64,000 nucleotides of DNA from MFD04580-c1 sp963702995 (GCA_963702995.1 OY969783.1:4030001-4094000); one strand, 5' to 3'. Positions 46,733-55,951 are shown, counted from the first letter of the stretch. Notes: a model not told the origin generated them from the letters alone. Program-made: numbers and translations.

Positions 46733-48115
46733 CTATTTCACGACGTCCGCGAGGTTGAAGACCGGCAGCAGCATCCCGACGACGATCGTCCCGATCACTC
46801 CCGCCATCAGGAAGAGCATCGCCGGCTCGACCACCGCGACGAGCATGCGTAGCTGGCGATCGAGGTCGCCTTCATAGGTGGCGGCGAGGCGAATCAGTTC
46901 CTTGTCGAGCCGGGCCGTCTCTTCGGCGACCGCGACCATCTCGACGACTGACGGCGGGAACAGCCGCGGGCTCGACCCCAGCGCCTTGGAAAGCGGCTCG
47001 CCCCGTTGCACCTGCTCAATGGCGTGGAGCACGGTGTCGGCCAGGGTCTGGTTGCCAATGGCTTCGCGCGCCACCTTCAGCGACGCGACCAGCGGCACGC
47101 CGGCGCCGACCAGTGTGCCAAGCATCCGGCAAAACCGCACCAGCGCGAAGTGGGCCACCACCGAGCCCATGACCGGGATCGCCAGGATGACCCGCTCCAG
47201 AGCGCGCTTGCCCTGTTCGGTCTGAAGCATCGCGTAGATGCCGAAGATGGCGGCCGCCGCGACGCCGCCGAGGATGAAACCGTAATCCCGGATGACGTTG
47301 CTCGCGCTGATGATGTAGACCGTGAGCGTCGGCAGGCCCGACCCGAACTGGGCGAAGATCGTCTTGAACCGCGGGATGAAATACGTCAGCAGGAAGATCA
47401 GCACGCCGACCGCGAGCAGGCCGAGGATGGCCGGGTAAATCATCGCCGATTTCACCTTGCCGGTGAGGTCGGACTCGCGGGTACGAAAGTCGGCGATCTG
47501 GCCGAGCACGACATCCAGGAAGCCGCCCGCTTCGCCCGCGCGAACCATCGCGACGTAAACCGTTGAGAAGGTCTTGGGGTACTTCGCCATCGCGTCGCCC
47601 AGCGCCGTGCCGCTGACGACATCATCGTGGATGTGCGACCAGAGGGCCTTCGCCTGCGGGTTGGAGGCTTCCCGTCGCAGCAGCGCCAGCGCCCGGCTCA
47701 AAGGCACGCCGCCGGCAAGCAGGTTCGCCAGCTCGCGGGTGAACGATTCGACCGACTTCTGCGACACCTTGAGCGACTGCCCCACCGCCGGCGGGGCGGC
47801 CGGCCGAGCGTACGGGACCGAATTCTTCGCCGCCGCGATCCCCTTCGACGAATTCGTCGTCGCGCCAGCCTTGGGAGCGGGCTTCGCCTTTTCCTGCAAC
47901 CGATCCCAAAATTGCCCGATCGTCGCGCCCGCCGAGCTGGGCTCCCGCGCCGGCGCCGGCTTGGCCACGCCATTGGCCCCCTGCTCAACCACCGAAACGG
48001 GGTGAAGCCCCTTTTGGACGACCATCGCCACGGCCGCGGCGCGGCTGTCGGCCGCGAGCGTACCGCTCGTCGCACGCCCGTCGCGGCCCAGTGCCTTGTA
48101 AGCAAACGTGGACAT
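46733..48115 (-). CDS. gspF: Type II secretion inner-membrane platform protein GspF
   Basis: 460 residues, intact. MSTFAYKALGRDGRATSGTL is the family start. After an Ala/Pro/Ser-rich insertion (about 50-110) the two GspF repeats follow: SFTRELANLLAGGVPLSRAL, and in the second half FCRMLGTLVGAGVPLVASLK. Three membrane segments are visible (AILGLLAVGVLIFLLTYFIP; YGFILGGVAAAAIFGIYAM; EPAMLFLMAGVIGTIVVGML). MVRAGEAGGFLDVVLGQIA and AVAEETARLDKELIRLAATY are conserved. GspF couples the ATPase GspE to the pseudopilus. The insertion is longer than in well-studied relatives. Confidence 0.92.
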   Translation of the reverse strand: MSTFAYKALGRDGRATSGTLAADSRAAAVAMVVQKGLHPVSVVEQGANGVAKPAPAREPSSAGATIGQFWDRLQEKAKPAPKAGATTNSSKGIAAAKNSVPYARPAAPPAVGQSLKVSQKSVESFTRELANLLAGGVPLSRALALLRREASNPQAKALWSHIHDDVVSGTALGDAMAKYPKTFSTVYVAMVRAGEAGGFLDVVLGQIADFRTRESDLTGKVKSAMIYPAILGLLAVGVLIFLLTYFIPRFKTIFAQFGSGLPTLTVYIISASNVIRDYGFILGGVAAAAIFGIYAMLQTEQGKRALERVILAIPVMGSVVAHFALVRFCRMLGTLVGAGVPLVASLKVAREAIGNQTLADTVLHAIEQVQRGEPLSKALGSSPRLFPPSVVEMVAVAEETARLDKELIRLAATYEGDLDRQLRMLVAVVEPAMLFLMAGVIGTIVVGMLLPVFNLADVVK

Positions 48116-48230
48116 CAGAAAAGCCTCTTCAATCCGCCCACCATCCTACCATCCAGCTTCAGCGTCTGAGCCTTCAACATTCCGCAGTCAGAATTCAGCA
48201 TTCCAGCATTCAGCATTCCGGCATGTCCGT

Positions 48231-49949
48231 TCACGCCCCCGCCCCCAGGTGCTCGGCGCCGATGGCCATCGTTTCGTCCTTCGTAATCCGCAGGACCTCT
48301 TCCGGCGTGGTGCGGCCTTCGCGGATGAGCCGCCAACCGTCGCCCCGAAGGCTGTTCATCCCCTGGCGAATGGCGACCTTGCGGATCTCGCGGGAGCTGG
48401 CGCGATCCAGGACCAGGGCGCGCAGCTCGTCGGTGACCGGCATCATTTCAAAGACGCCCTGGCGGCCGCGATAGCCGGTCCCCTGGCAGTTGCGGCAGCC
48501 ATGGCCGCGATAAATCACGTCCGGAACGTCGTCCCCGAACTCGGCCGCCAGCTTGCTCACGTCGCTGTCGGGGGCCGCTTCTTTGCACTTGGCGCAGATG
48601 AGCCGCACCAGGCGCTGCGCCGCCACCATTTCAAGCGATGACGACACCAGGTACGGCTCGATCCCCATGTCGATCATGCGGGTGGTGGCGCCCGGGGCGT
48701 CGTTGGTGTGAAGCGTGCTGAAGACCAGGTGGCCCGTCAGCGACGCCTGCACCGCGATTTCGGCCGTCTCCCGGTCGCGAATTTCGCCGATCAGCACGAC
48801 GTCCGGGTCGTGGCGCAGGATCGCGCGGAGCCCGGCCCCGAACGTCAGCCCGGACTTGGTATTCACCTGGATCTGGTTGATCCCGCGAAGCTGATATTCG
48901 ACCGGGTCTTCGATCGTGATGATCTTCAGGTCGGTCTGGTTGATCCGGGAAAGCCCCGCGTAAAGCGTGGTGGTCTTGCCGGAACCCGTCGGCCCGGTGA
49001 CCAGGATGATCCCGTGCGGGAGTTCCAGCACCCGTTCCCAGACGGAGCGGTCCCGCGCTCATCCCCAGATGTTCCAGCCCGAACATCGCGTCGCCGCGAT
49101 CCAGGATACGCAGCACGACCGCCTCGCCGTGCACCATGGGGATGACGCTGACCCGCAGGTCGATCTCCCGCCCGGCCACCTTCAATCGGATGCGGCCGTC
49201 CTGCGGCAGACGCTTTTCCGCGATGTCCAGATGGCTCAGGATCTTCAGTCGCGACACGATCGCCGCCTGGTACTTCCGCACCGAGCCCGGGATCTTGGCC
49301 TCCACCAGAACGCCGTCAACCCGATACCGAATGCGGAGCTGATCTTCGAACGGCTCGACGTGGACGTCGGTTGCCCGAATCTCCAGCGCCTCGGTCATGA
49401 CCTGATTCACAAACTTGATGATCGACGCGTCTTGGGCGGCGTTGGTCGCGCTGGTGAGGTCCAGGTCGTCGTCATGCTCTTCGATGACGGTGATGTCGTC
49501 GTCCGCCCCGAGCGACTGCAGCGTATCCGCCCCGACACCGAGGAACTTCTTGGAGAGCCGGTCAATCTCGGCCGCGGGGGCCAACGCCGGGCGAACATCG
49601 ATGCCCGTCGCCAGCCGCAATTCGTCCAGGCCGGAGTTGTCGAACAGGCGGCTGGTGGCGACGACGACGGCGTCCCCATCATCCCGCAACGGCAGCAGGT
49701 TGTGCTCCAGCAGCAGCCGCGCGGGGAACCGCGCGAGCAGTTCGGAGGCGGGGGCGGCCGTCTCGATATCGGCGTAAGGGACGCCGTAGTGCCCGGCAAG
49801 CGCCGAAGCACTTTCTCCTCCGACACCGAGCTGACCGTGCGAAGCGCATCGTCAAGCGTCGCGCCGCCCTGGAGCGAATCCTGAACCGTGACTGCCCCGG
49901 CCTCGTCGAACAGGCCCTCACGGACGAGAGTGGAAACAATGTCGTTCAC
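48231..49949 (-). CDS. gspE: Type II secretion ATPase GspE, two frameshifts
   Basis: Start at GTG 49949. The N-terminal domain is GspE-like (VNDIVSTLVREGLFDEAGAV, then LAGHYGVPYADIETAAPASE after a one-base loss near 49800). The catalytic part has SIIKFVNQVMTEALEIRATD, Walker A GPTGSGKTTTLY, the Asp box IITIEDPVEYQLRGINQIQ, Walker B DPDVVLIGEIRD, the His box STLHTNDAPGATTRMIDMG, and a zinc-binding CAKC...CRNC. A one-base gain near 49055 separates the first part from Walker A; the joined reading is SRDRSVWERVLELPHGIILV. The two frame changes cancel. GspE powers pseudopilus growth on the cytoplasmic side and is the first gene of the cluster. Confidence 0.88.
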
Positions 49950-49974
49950 GAAACAGTTACCCTCGCTCAAACGG

Positions 49975-50090
49975 GAAGGATGAAGGATCAAGTTGAAGGA
50001 TGAAGCCGGGAAAGGCGCCCTTTCGCCGCTTCATCCTTCACCTTCATCCCTCATCCTTCCCTTCATCCTTCACCCCTAGCCTTCATCCGT
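49975..50090. repeat. Repeat family 8, copy 3, as a large inverted repeat
   Basis: A run of GAAGGATGAAGGATCAAG and AAGGATGAAGC is followed after about 25 bases by its inverted counterpart (CTTCATCCTTCACCTTCATC, CTCATCCTTCCCTTCATCC). A stem of tens of bases could form. It fills the gap between gspE and the gene at 50095. Confidence 0.85.
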
Positions 50091-50094
50091 GGAT

Positions 50095-50697
50095 TCAGTC
50101 AAGATACCCGATGGTAACCAGCAGCGCCTCCTGCCGGGCGGTGACCAGTTCCTTCAGTTCTTCCTGGGCCTTGACCAGGCTGGCCTTGGTCTTCATCTTC
50201 GAGTCGCGAAGGGCCGCCAGCTTGAGCTTCAGGTCGGCCGGGGCCGCGTCCTTGTTCGTCAGGGCGGTTTGCAGGTCGGTCGATTTCACCGACAGGTCCG
50301 ACGGAGCGGTATCGGTCGCGCCGGGAGCGCCGCCGCCCGGGCCACCGCCACCGCGTCCCTGGCGGCCGAACAGGATGCTCATGCCGCTGCGGTTGGACAG
50401 ATCGCGCTGGATCGTCTGAACCTTCTCGATGCGGGGCTGGAGTTCCTTCCACTCATCGTCCGTCGAGCCGAGAAGCGCCTTCAGACGATCGTTCATCTGC
50501 TGGCGGTAATCGGTGCGATTGCCGCCGCGGCCGCCGGGCTGACCGGGCTGGGCAGGCTGACCGGGCTGCGCGGGCTGACCACCGGGCGGCGTCGCCTGGC
50601 CCATCGCCGGAACGGCGATCGCGCCGACGAACAGTGCCGCCGCGAAAAGCTTCGCGATGGGACGGACAAGAGTCGCAGACCTCTGCTGCTGAAACAT
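50095..50697 (-). CDS. Secreted Gly/Pro-rich protein with helical core
   Basis: 200 residues from ATG 50697, with AAGGAG eight bases upstream; the frame is open further but only in Arg-rich sequence. The signal peptide is clear (LFAAALFVGAIAVPAMGQA). Pro/Gly/Gln repeats (QPAQPGQPAQPGQPGGRGGN) lead to a helical segment (DRLKALLGSTDDEWKELQPR; IEKVQTIQRDLSNR), a second Gly-rich link, and a C-terminal helix (DLKLKLAALRDSKMKTKASL; VKAQEELKELVTARQEALLV). The helical parts recall Spy/CpxP-like proteins but are not diagnostic. It is downstream of the sigma/anti-sigma/Spy-like genes and may belong to the same regulon. Confidence 0.7.
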   Translation of the reverse strand: MFQQQRSATLVRPIAKLFAAALFVGAIAVPAMGQATPPGGQPAQPGQPAQPGQPGGRGGNRTDYRQQMNDRLKALLGSTDDEWKELQPRIEKVQTIQRDLSNRSGMSILFGRQGRGGGGPGGGAPGATDTAPSDLSVKSTDLQTALTNKDAAPADLKLKLAALRDSKMKTKASLVKAQEELKELVTARQEALLVTIGYLD

Positions 50698-50844
50698 GGC
50701 GTGGCTCCTTTCGGGATAGCCTGAAAGAGATGAAGAACCGACACGGAAATTCCGTGTGACAATCCCCGCTCGCCCGCGGCCCCCCTTGGACAAAGCGCCG
50801 ATGCCTTGCCAAGCCGAGCCCGGTGATCGCGGCGGGTGATGACT

Positions 50845-51609
50845 TCAAAACGGTGCGGGACGCGTATCGGCGCCCGCGGGGGCGAAGCCCGGAGGCATCC
50901 CCAAGCCCGGCACGACGCCCGGCGTAACAGGGCCCATGCCCGGAGGCACAAGGCCCATGCCCGGAGATAAAGGGCTCATGCCCAGTGGCGACGGCGCGCC
51001 ATCCGGCCCGAACGACGGCCGCGAATCCGGCCCGTGCCCGTTCGACCGGCGGTTGCCACGCCCATCCCACGAACGATCGCCGGGCCCGTGCCCCGGGTGC
51101 GAGTGATCCGCCTTCTCTCGCTCGCGACGCTCTTTCAGCAGTTGTTCGTACTGCTGCCGCTGCGATTCGTTCAGGACCAGTTTTGTGCGATTGATCGCGT
51201 CCTCGAACGCCTTATCCCGTTCGTGACCGGCTTCGGCGACCTTGGCCGCATAATCCTGCATCACTTTCTGATACTGCGCCTTCTGGGCGTCCGACAGCAT
51301 GGCCTGGATCGCGTCGTCGCGTTCCTTCTTAAGAGCGCGGGAACGATCGGCGTTCTGTTGACCGGCCGCCCGCATCGATTCCGACCAGATCACGCGAACC
51401 CGCTCCCGCTGCGTCGCATCCAACCCGAGCTGATCGGCCAGCCAATCCCGCCGCCCGGACGAGAGAGTCGCCGGGGGCACGGGCGTCGAGCCGATCGGGC
51501 CGGCCGCCGGCCGATGTCCCGCGACGGCGAAACCCACCACGACGCCGGCGCCCAGCGCCAGCACGAAGCCGACGACGACCGTTAAGAAGGCAGCCCGTCC
51601 GCGGCTCAT
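50845..51609 (-). CDS. Membrane-anchored Spy/CpxP-like (metal-resistance type) protein
   Basis: 254 residues. The start overlaps the anti-sigma stop (ATGA). One N-terminal membrane segment (AAFLTVVVGFVLALGAGVVV) is followed by a helical domain: LADQLGLDATQRERVRVIWS, LKKERDDAIQAMLSDAQKAQ, YQKVMQDYAAKVAEAGHERD, and LNESQRQQYEQLLKERRERE. This pattern is that of the Spy/CpxP and metal-resistance (CnrX-like) families. His/Gly-rich and Pro/Met-rich segments make up the C-terminal 85 residues (PGMGLVPPGMGPVTPG). Possibly the envelope sensor for the linked anti-sigma factor, as CnrX is; this is inferred from gene order only. Confidence 0.75.
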   Translation of the reverse strand: MSRGRAAFLTVVVGFVLALGAGVVVGFAVAGHRPAAGPIGSTPVPPATLSSGRRDWLADQLGLDATQRERVRVIWSESMRAAGQQNADRSRALKKERDDAIQAMLSDAQKAQYQKVMQDYAAKVAEAGHERDKAFEDAINRTKLVLNESQRQQYEQLLKERREREKADHSHPGHGPGDRSWDGRGNRRSNGHGPDSRPSFGPDGAPSPLGMSPLSPGMGLVPPGMGPVTPGVVPGLGMPPGFAPAGADTRPAPF

Positions 51610-52166
51610 GGTTCGTCTCCCTCGCCAAAGGAATCACCCGACGACGACCACATCGCTGACGCAACCGTTGACGACTCAGCGCCCTGAAGCGTTTGGGACA
51701 ACGCGCCTTGAGACTGCGGCCCGAACACCAGCTCCGACAACGGCGCCTCGCCCGGCGGAAGGACCGCGACCGTCGGCGGCACAGCGCCCGGCGGCGGCAC
51801 AGCGCCCGGCGCATGGCCGCGACCGGCGGCCGACGCGTTCATGATCCAAAGACCGCCCGCCAACAGCACGCACGCGGCGATCGCCGATAGCGTTCGCGCC
51901 AGCCGAATGACCCGCCGCTCGACCCCGTCCAGCTCCTCGGCCGCGTCGTAGAGCGCATCGACATAAACATGTGCCCGTTCGCCAGCGGAGGCCGGCATCA
52001 CCGCACCGCCCGCGCTCAACAGCTTCGAGAGCGCCTCCAACTCGCGCAGCTCGGCGGCGCAAGGTTGGCACTCGATCAGGTGCGCGGCGATATCAAGCCG
52101 CGCAGCCGCCGCAAGCTCGCCGTCGAGGTAAGCACCGAGGCTCTGGCTGTATGGGCACGGTTCCAT
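51606..52166 (-). CDS. Zinc-finger anti-sigma factor
   Basis: 186 residues from ATG 52166, with AGGAAA upstream. The N-terminal zinc-finger anti-sigma motif is AHLIECQPCAAELRE, giving H-x3-C-x2-C, with an upstream partner Cys (EPCPYSQ). A helical region follows (VDALYDAAEELDGVERRVIR), then one membrane helix (LSAIAACVLLAGGLWIMNAS) and a Pro/Ala/Ser-rich extracytoplasmic tail. Such proteins hold an ECF sigma factor at the membrane until a signal releases it. The likely partner is the ECF sigma gene at 52583-53446, 417 bases upstream on the same strand. The gene after it overlaps by four bases. Confidence 0.87.
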   Translation of the reverse strand: MEPCPYSQSLGAYLDGELAAAARLDIAAHLIECQPCAAELRELEALSKLLSAGGAVMPASAGERAHVYVDALYDAAEELDGVERRVIRLARTLSAIAACVLLAGGLWIMNASAAGRGHAPGAVPPPGAVPPTVAVLPPGEAPLSELVFGPQSQGALSQTLQGAESSTVASAMWSSSGDSFGEGDEP

Positions 52167-52270
52167 CAATCTTTCCTGCTGATCTTTCTTGCTGGCACAT
52201 CGTCACGCCGAGCCGGGCCCGGCCAGTCATCGCCCACAAGTGACCCGTTCCATCAGGAACCGCGGGTTAC

Positions 52271-52346
52271 TCGTATAGGCGCCGAACGGGAGGCGTGTCG
52301 AACGCCGCCACCTGCTCGGCCCCGTCACAGCCTCCCGTGCGGGCCC
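52271..52346. repeat. Inverted repeat, family 6, copy 2
   Basis: CGTATAGGCGCCGAACGGGA then GGCG, with CAGCCTCCCGTGCGGGCC about 35 bases on. Outer motifs match copy 1 at 16786-16859. It is in the gap between sigma and anti-sigma genes. Confidence 0.65.
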
Positions 52347-52421
52347 CACACCCGAACTTTCCCATCGACCGAGCCACGAGTGGGCCGCTCTATCTGAATC
52401 AGCGGTCGCGCTCGCGAATCA

Positions 52422-52500
52422 ATGTGCCGCCGGTGCCCTCACCGGCGGTGGTGCCGACGACACAAAACGCCCGCCGGTGAGGGCACCGGCGGCACGTCGG
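52422..52500. repeat. Inverted repeat, family 7, copy 3
   Basis: TGCCGCCGGTGCCCTCACCG then GCGG, facing CCGCCGGTGAGGGCACCGGC. The two arms pair over more than 20 bases. It sits between the ECF sigma gene and the anti-sigma gene, next to the family 6 copy. Confidence 0.88.
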
Positions 52501-52582
52501 ATGGCATCACCGCGCAACCCGCAATCTTGCCGGGACCGAGCGACTAAGCGTCCACCAGCCGGAAGAACACAGCAGTTGATCC

Positions 52583-53446
52583 CTAAGGCAAATAGGACTT
52601 CAGTCGGTCCCGCATCTCCGCTCGCGCCCGGTGAAGGCGACTTTCCACCGTCCCTCGGGGGATCCCCAGCGCCTGGGCAATTTCGTCGTAAGACAGCCCC
52701 TGATACTCACGGAGCGTCAAAACCTGCCGGTGCTCAGGCGACAGTGTTCGGAGGGCGGCCTGGAGGTCGATCCGCTGATCGACCGACATCACGCCGTTCC
52801 CACGGGCCGCCGGGTCAAAGCCCGGCCGCATCTCCCCATTCGCGCCGGCGGACGCATCCGACATCCCGTCGAGCGACAGGGCGATTTTCCCGCTTCGGCC
52901 CCGTCGCCATCGCGCCACCTGCGTCACCAGGATCCGGCTCATCCAGGTCTTGACCGACGCCCGCCCTTCGAACCGGGCAAGACCCCGGTATGCGCCCGCA
53001 AGCGTCTCCTGCAAAAGGTCTTCCGCATCCGACGCGTTGCCGGCAAGGGAGACCGCCAGTCGAAACAGCCCCGGTCCGTGTCGCTCGACCAGCTCGTGAA
53101 ACGCCGCGCGATCTCCGTCGGCCGCCCGTTTCACCAGCGAGAAATCTCGATCTGCGGCGCGTCCGACAGGCAGAAGCGGCAATGGAATGGGATCTTGCGC
53201 GTCGGCGCCAGATCCTCCGACAGCCGCACGACCACTTGCCGTGGCTCCGGCTCGGGCTGGGTCAGCAGGCTCATCCGCATGATTCGGCGCGTCCATCGCA
53301 TGGGCGGCACCCCGGGCGGCCGGAAGGGAGACGGTCAGTTGCAGGCACGGCGCTTCCGCGAGCGCGCCACGAGCGGCCGGCCCGGTCGAACCCATAAGGG
53401 CGAAATCCGCCGAATCTGCCGGCAATTGTTTCCTTTCCAATGGCAT
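52583..53446 (-). CDS. ECF-type RNA polymerase sigma factor
   Basis: The sigma domain begins about residue 100 of the frame: FSLVKRAADGDRAAFHELVE and SLAGNASDAEDLLQETLAGA (region 2, with the DAEDLLQET signature), a Gly/Ala-rich link, then LSPEHRQVLTLREYQGLSYD, EIAQALGIPRGTVESRLHRA (region 4 helix-turn-helix). The N-terminal 80-100 residues are Ala/Pro-rich and hardly belong to the domain. ATG 53446 (AGGG nine bases upstream) is used here; ATG 53296 would give 237 residues, and a later start is possible. The sigma factor should work with the anti-sigma factor downstream and may control the Spy-like gene and possibly the type II cluster. Confidence 0.88.
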   Translation of the reverse strand: MPLERKQLPADSADFALMGSTGPAARGALAEAPCLQLTVSLPAARGAAHAMDAPNHADEPADPARAGATASGRAAVGGSGADAQDPIPLPLLPVGRAADRDFSLVKRAADGDRAAFHELVERHGPGLFRLAVSLAGNASDAEDLLQETLAGAYRGLARFEGRASVKTWMSRILVTQVARWRRGRSGKIALSLDGMSDASAGANGEMRPGFDPAARGNGVMSVDQRIDLQAALRTLSPEHRQVLTLREYQGLSYDEIAQALGIPRGTVESRLHRARAEMRDRLKSYLP

Positions 53447-53735
53447 AGTTGCGCGCCCTGTGGGCTTTCTTCCGCCCCGGCATGCAATTTCAACCGCCGT
53501 CGCCGCCAATGCCGTGTCCACCGCCCCCGCGATCGGCGATCGCCGCCCACATCGCTCGCGCCGCCCCCTCCGCGCAAGATTAACGGGCCCTGTTCCGCCA
53601 TTTCCATCGAAATCGTGGCCAAGTGAGGACGCGGGTTCGTCAGAGATCTCACGGCTGACCCGTCGATCATTCCACGTTCCGGAGATTTAGTTGACCCATC
53701 CACCTTCAGCCGATAGGGTCAACAGGTGTCCCCGC

Positions 53736-53808
53736 GCGGCGTTAGCTCAGTTGGTAGAGCAGAAGTTTTCCAAACTTCAGGTCGTCGGTTCGAGCCCGAT
53801 ACGCCGCT
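53736..53808 (+). tRNA. tRNA-Gly (anticodon TCC)
   Basis: A full cloverleaf can be drawn. The acceptor stem GCGGCGT pairs with ACGCCGC (7 bp); the D-arm is GCTC...GAGC; the anticodon stem GAAGT/ACTTC encloses loop TTTCCAA, with anticodon TCC at 53769-53771; the T-arm is GTCGG/CCGAT around TTCGAGC. The discriminator is T, as is usual for bacterial tRNA-Gly. No CCA is encoded. It reads GGA and, by wobble, GGG codons. Confidence 0.96.
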
Positions 53809-53826
53809 TTGAGCAGAATAGACCCG

Positions 53827-53844
53827 AATCATTAGATAATGATT
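53827..53844. repeat. Short palindrome downstream of tRNA-Gly
   Basis: AATCATTA GA TAATGATT: two perfect 8-base arms around two bases, starting 18 bases after the tRNA. It has no T-run, so it is not a clear terminator. It could be an operator or chance in an A+T-rich patch. The rest of the gap to 54105 holds no supported gene. Confidence 0.4.
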
Positions 53845-54105
53845 TCCGGCCCTATGGACGTGCGGTCAAAGGATTGATGGTCGAAACCGAAGCCTTACGT
53901 TCGGATCCAAGGCCGGCTTCTCCCAAGCCGAAAAGGGGACGAGCAAGGCGGTGCAGTCAACACGGACGTGACTGTTAACCGCCTTGTCGAGACCTACCCC
54001 GCCTAAAGAAGGTCCTCGAGTTTACGGACACCTTAGCCCATGGGATATTGCCGGAGAGGTGAACGCCTTCTCTGCGAGAAGTGCTGGCTAAAGTCGGAGT
54101 CATCA

Positions 54106-55232
54106 ATGCGCTCTCGTCTATGTCTTATCGTATTGACGGTGATCTTCTTCTATCTTTCGACTGGGGTAAACGCACAGAACAGTTTCACGCTGTCGTTAAC
54201 GGGGGCGATTGTCATCGGTCCCGATCATCAGACGCTGATCGTTTCCGTCCCTACGGAAGGAAAGCTCGTTTACTTTGACACCGTCGCGGAAAAGCAACTC
54301 AAACAAATCGACGTGGATTTTCAGCCGAATTTACTGGCAATCCAGGGCAAACTACTCTTTGTCTCAGCCAAGGGTACCTCCACCATTCATGTGCTGGAGT
54401 GGGATACAGCCAAGATCGTGCGCGGGATCAATGTGCCGGGCGAGCCGCTGATCTCAATGGGATGCCATCCCGAGAAAGGATTGCTCTACGCCGTGAACCT
54501 GCAAAATGAGATGTTTTCTATTGATCCGCAAAGCGGAGTGGCCACCAAGACATCAGGCAAAGGGCAATTGCTCGCGTTCGATCCTTCCGACAGCCAGGTT
54601 TTCTACACCGGGATTCAGAAGGCCATCAATGAAGTGCTGGTGTTTCAAGACGTAGGCAACGAGGTGCATGTTTCACTCGCCCAGGCCAACACGCCGCGCT
54701 GATGCTCAAGTTCCACGTGGAAGGCAAGGACGTGAAGCTTGTGGCGGCTAATGACAATGCTTCCCTCAATGGGCGCGCTATCGCAGTCACCAACGACGGC
54801 AAAGGGGCCGCCATGGCAGGTGGCGGCGGCTGGCGGTCCAAGACCGACCAGCACGCCAACTACTTAGTCGTCGTCTTTGAATCGCAAAAGTTAGAAGCTC
54901 TGTCGGGCCAATTTGAGACCGGCGCATATCCATCGTTGATTGCATTTCATCCAATCTTGGGATACGGGATTGCCGTGAAAAGCGCAAATAGCGATGAAGT
55001 ATTTGTCTTCAACTCCAAATCGATGGTGAAAAAGGCCACGTTCGCCACGAAATGCCAGACCTCGAATGCCGCTGGGTTTGTCTGTTTCGGCGGCCATGGA
55101 ACCAAGGTCATCTATTGCTCGTCGCTCCCCGGCCGGCAGAAGTATGCGCTGTATCTGTTCGAGTTACCACTGACCGATCAGGATCGCGAGCAGTTGGCGA
55201 AGGTGTATGGAGATGGCAATCCAGCAAAATGA
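54106..55232 (+). CDS. Secreted beta-propeller-like protein, one frameshift
   Basis: Start at ATG 54106 (GGAG upstream) gives a signal peptide (MRSRLCLIVLTVIFFYLSTG). The mature part looks like a beta-propeller built from repeats: GAIVIGPDHQTLIVSVPTEG, KLVYFDTVAEKQLKQIDVD, LLFVSAKGTSTIHVLEWDTA, and after the break RAIAVTNDGKGAAMAGGGGW and VVFESQKLEALSGQF. A frame change near 54697 (one base lost) puts a stop at the end of the first half; the second half continues LMLKFHVEGKDVKLVAAN. No enzyme motif is seen. Base composition is visibly more A+T-rich than in neighbours, and the gene is just downstream of a tRNA, so it may have been acquired. Confidence 0.72.
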
Positions 55233-55951
55233 GCTGGACGGGTGTGGACCGTCTAAACCGCCGACCCGTAGTGTGGAAAATCACTGCACGAAAACGTCCG
55301 AAATTTCGCTTCATTGCTGCCCGGAATTTCCGTTCCGGCGCGGGAATCTCCCGATGGGCCGGCAATCTCCTCACCCTCGCGTCCCTGCTGCTGTTCGGGG
55401 CGGCCGTCTTCCTGTGGGTGCGAAGTTACCGCGTCGCCGATCGCTGGGAGGTGCAACGGCACCGCGGTGGCCCTCGCGGCCGCCATGTGACGGACGTCAG
55501 TGCCGATTGCACCCTCGGGACGGTGGAGGTGATCGTCCAGCGGGGTACGGTGAGATCGCCAGGCGAGGATGGCTTCGTCGCCCAGCACGGAAGCGGACTG
55601 CCGTTTGAACTGATGTTTCAGGGCGTCGGCAGCACGCTGGCCGAGCGGCTGGGGCTCCGTCTCATTGTTGAGCCCAGCGCGTTCGTCCTGGGCATGCCGG
55701 CATCCGGCGCGACGCAGGCCCTGGTCAACTTTCCGCTCTGGCTCGTCGCCGCGCTGTTCGCCGCCCTCCCGGCCCGATGGGGCGTTGTGACGTGGCGGCG
55801 CCGAAAGCGAGAGCCCGGGGCCTGCACCGGCTGCGGGTATGATCTTCGGGCGACGCCCCATCGCTGCCCCGAGTGCGGCCGCGTTCCGTCATCCCTCAAG
55901 GGACGCGATGTTCGGTCTTATCCGGCTGGCCTGCCCCGCGATGAATCGTGA
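55229..55951 (+). CDS. Membrane protein with C-terminal planctomycete zinc ribbon
   Basis: 240 residues from ATG 55229, which overlaps the previous stop (ATGA); a GTG at 55271 is also possible. Membrane segments: NLLTLASLLLFGAAVFLWV near the start and FPLWLVAALFAALPARWGVV near the end. Between them lies a small extracytoplasmic domain. The C-terminal CTGCGYDLRATPHRCPECG is a zinc ribbon that recurs in many planctomycete proteins after a similar membrane pair. Its role is unknown. The composition returns to high GC here, unlike the gene before it. It overlaps the convergent gene at 55896 by 56 bases. Confidence 0.78.
   Translation: MSWTGVDRLNRRPVVWKITARKRPKFRFIAARNFRSGAGISRWAGNLLTLASLLLFGAAVFLWVRSYRVADRWEVQRHRGGPRGRHVTDVSADCTLGTVEVIVQRGTVRSPGEDGFVAQHGSGLPFELMFQGVGSTLAERLGLRLIVEPSAFVLGMPASGATQALVNFPLWLVAALFAALPARWGVVTWRRRKREPGACTGCGYDLRATPHRCPECGRVPSSLKGRDVRSYPAGLPRDES

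Noticed and set aside
53736..55232. Integrated prophage or genomic island at tRNA-Gly
   Set aside because: No integrase, phage gene or duplicated tRNA end was found in the window.
54702..55232. Separate gene starting at ATG 54702
   Set aside because: No signal peptide or ribosome-binding site; the sequence continues the propeller of the previous frame, so it is treated as one frameshifted gene.
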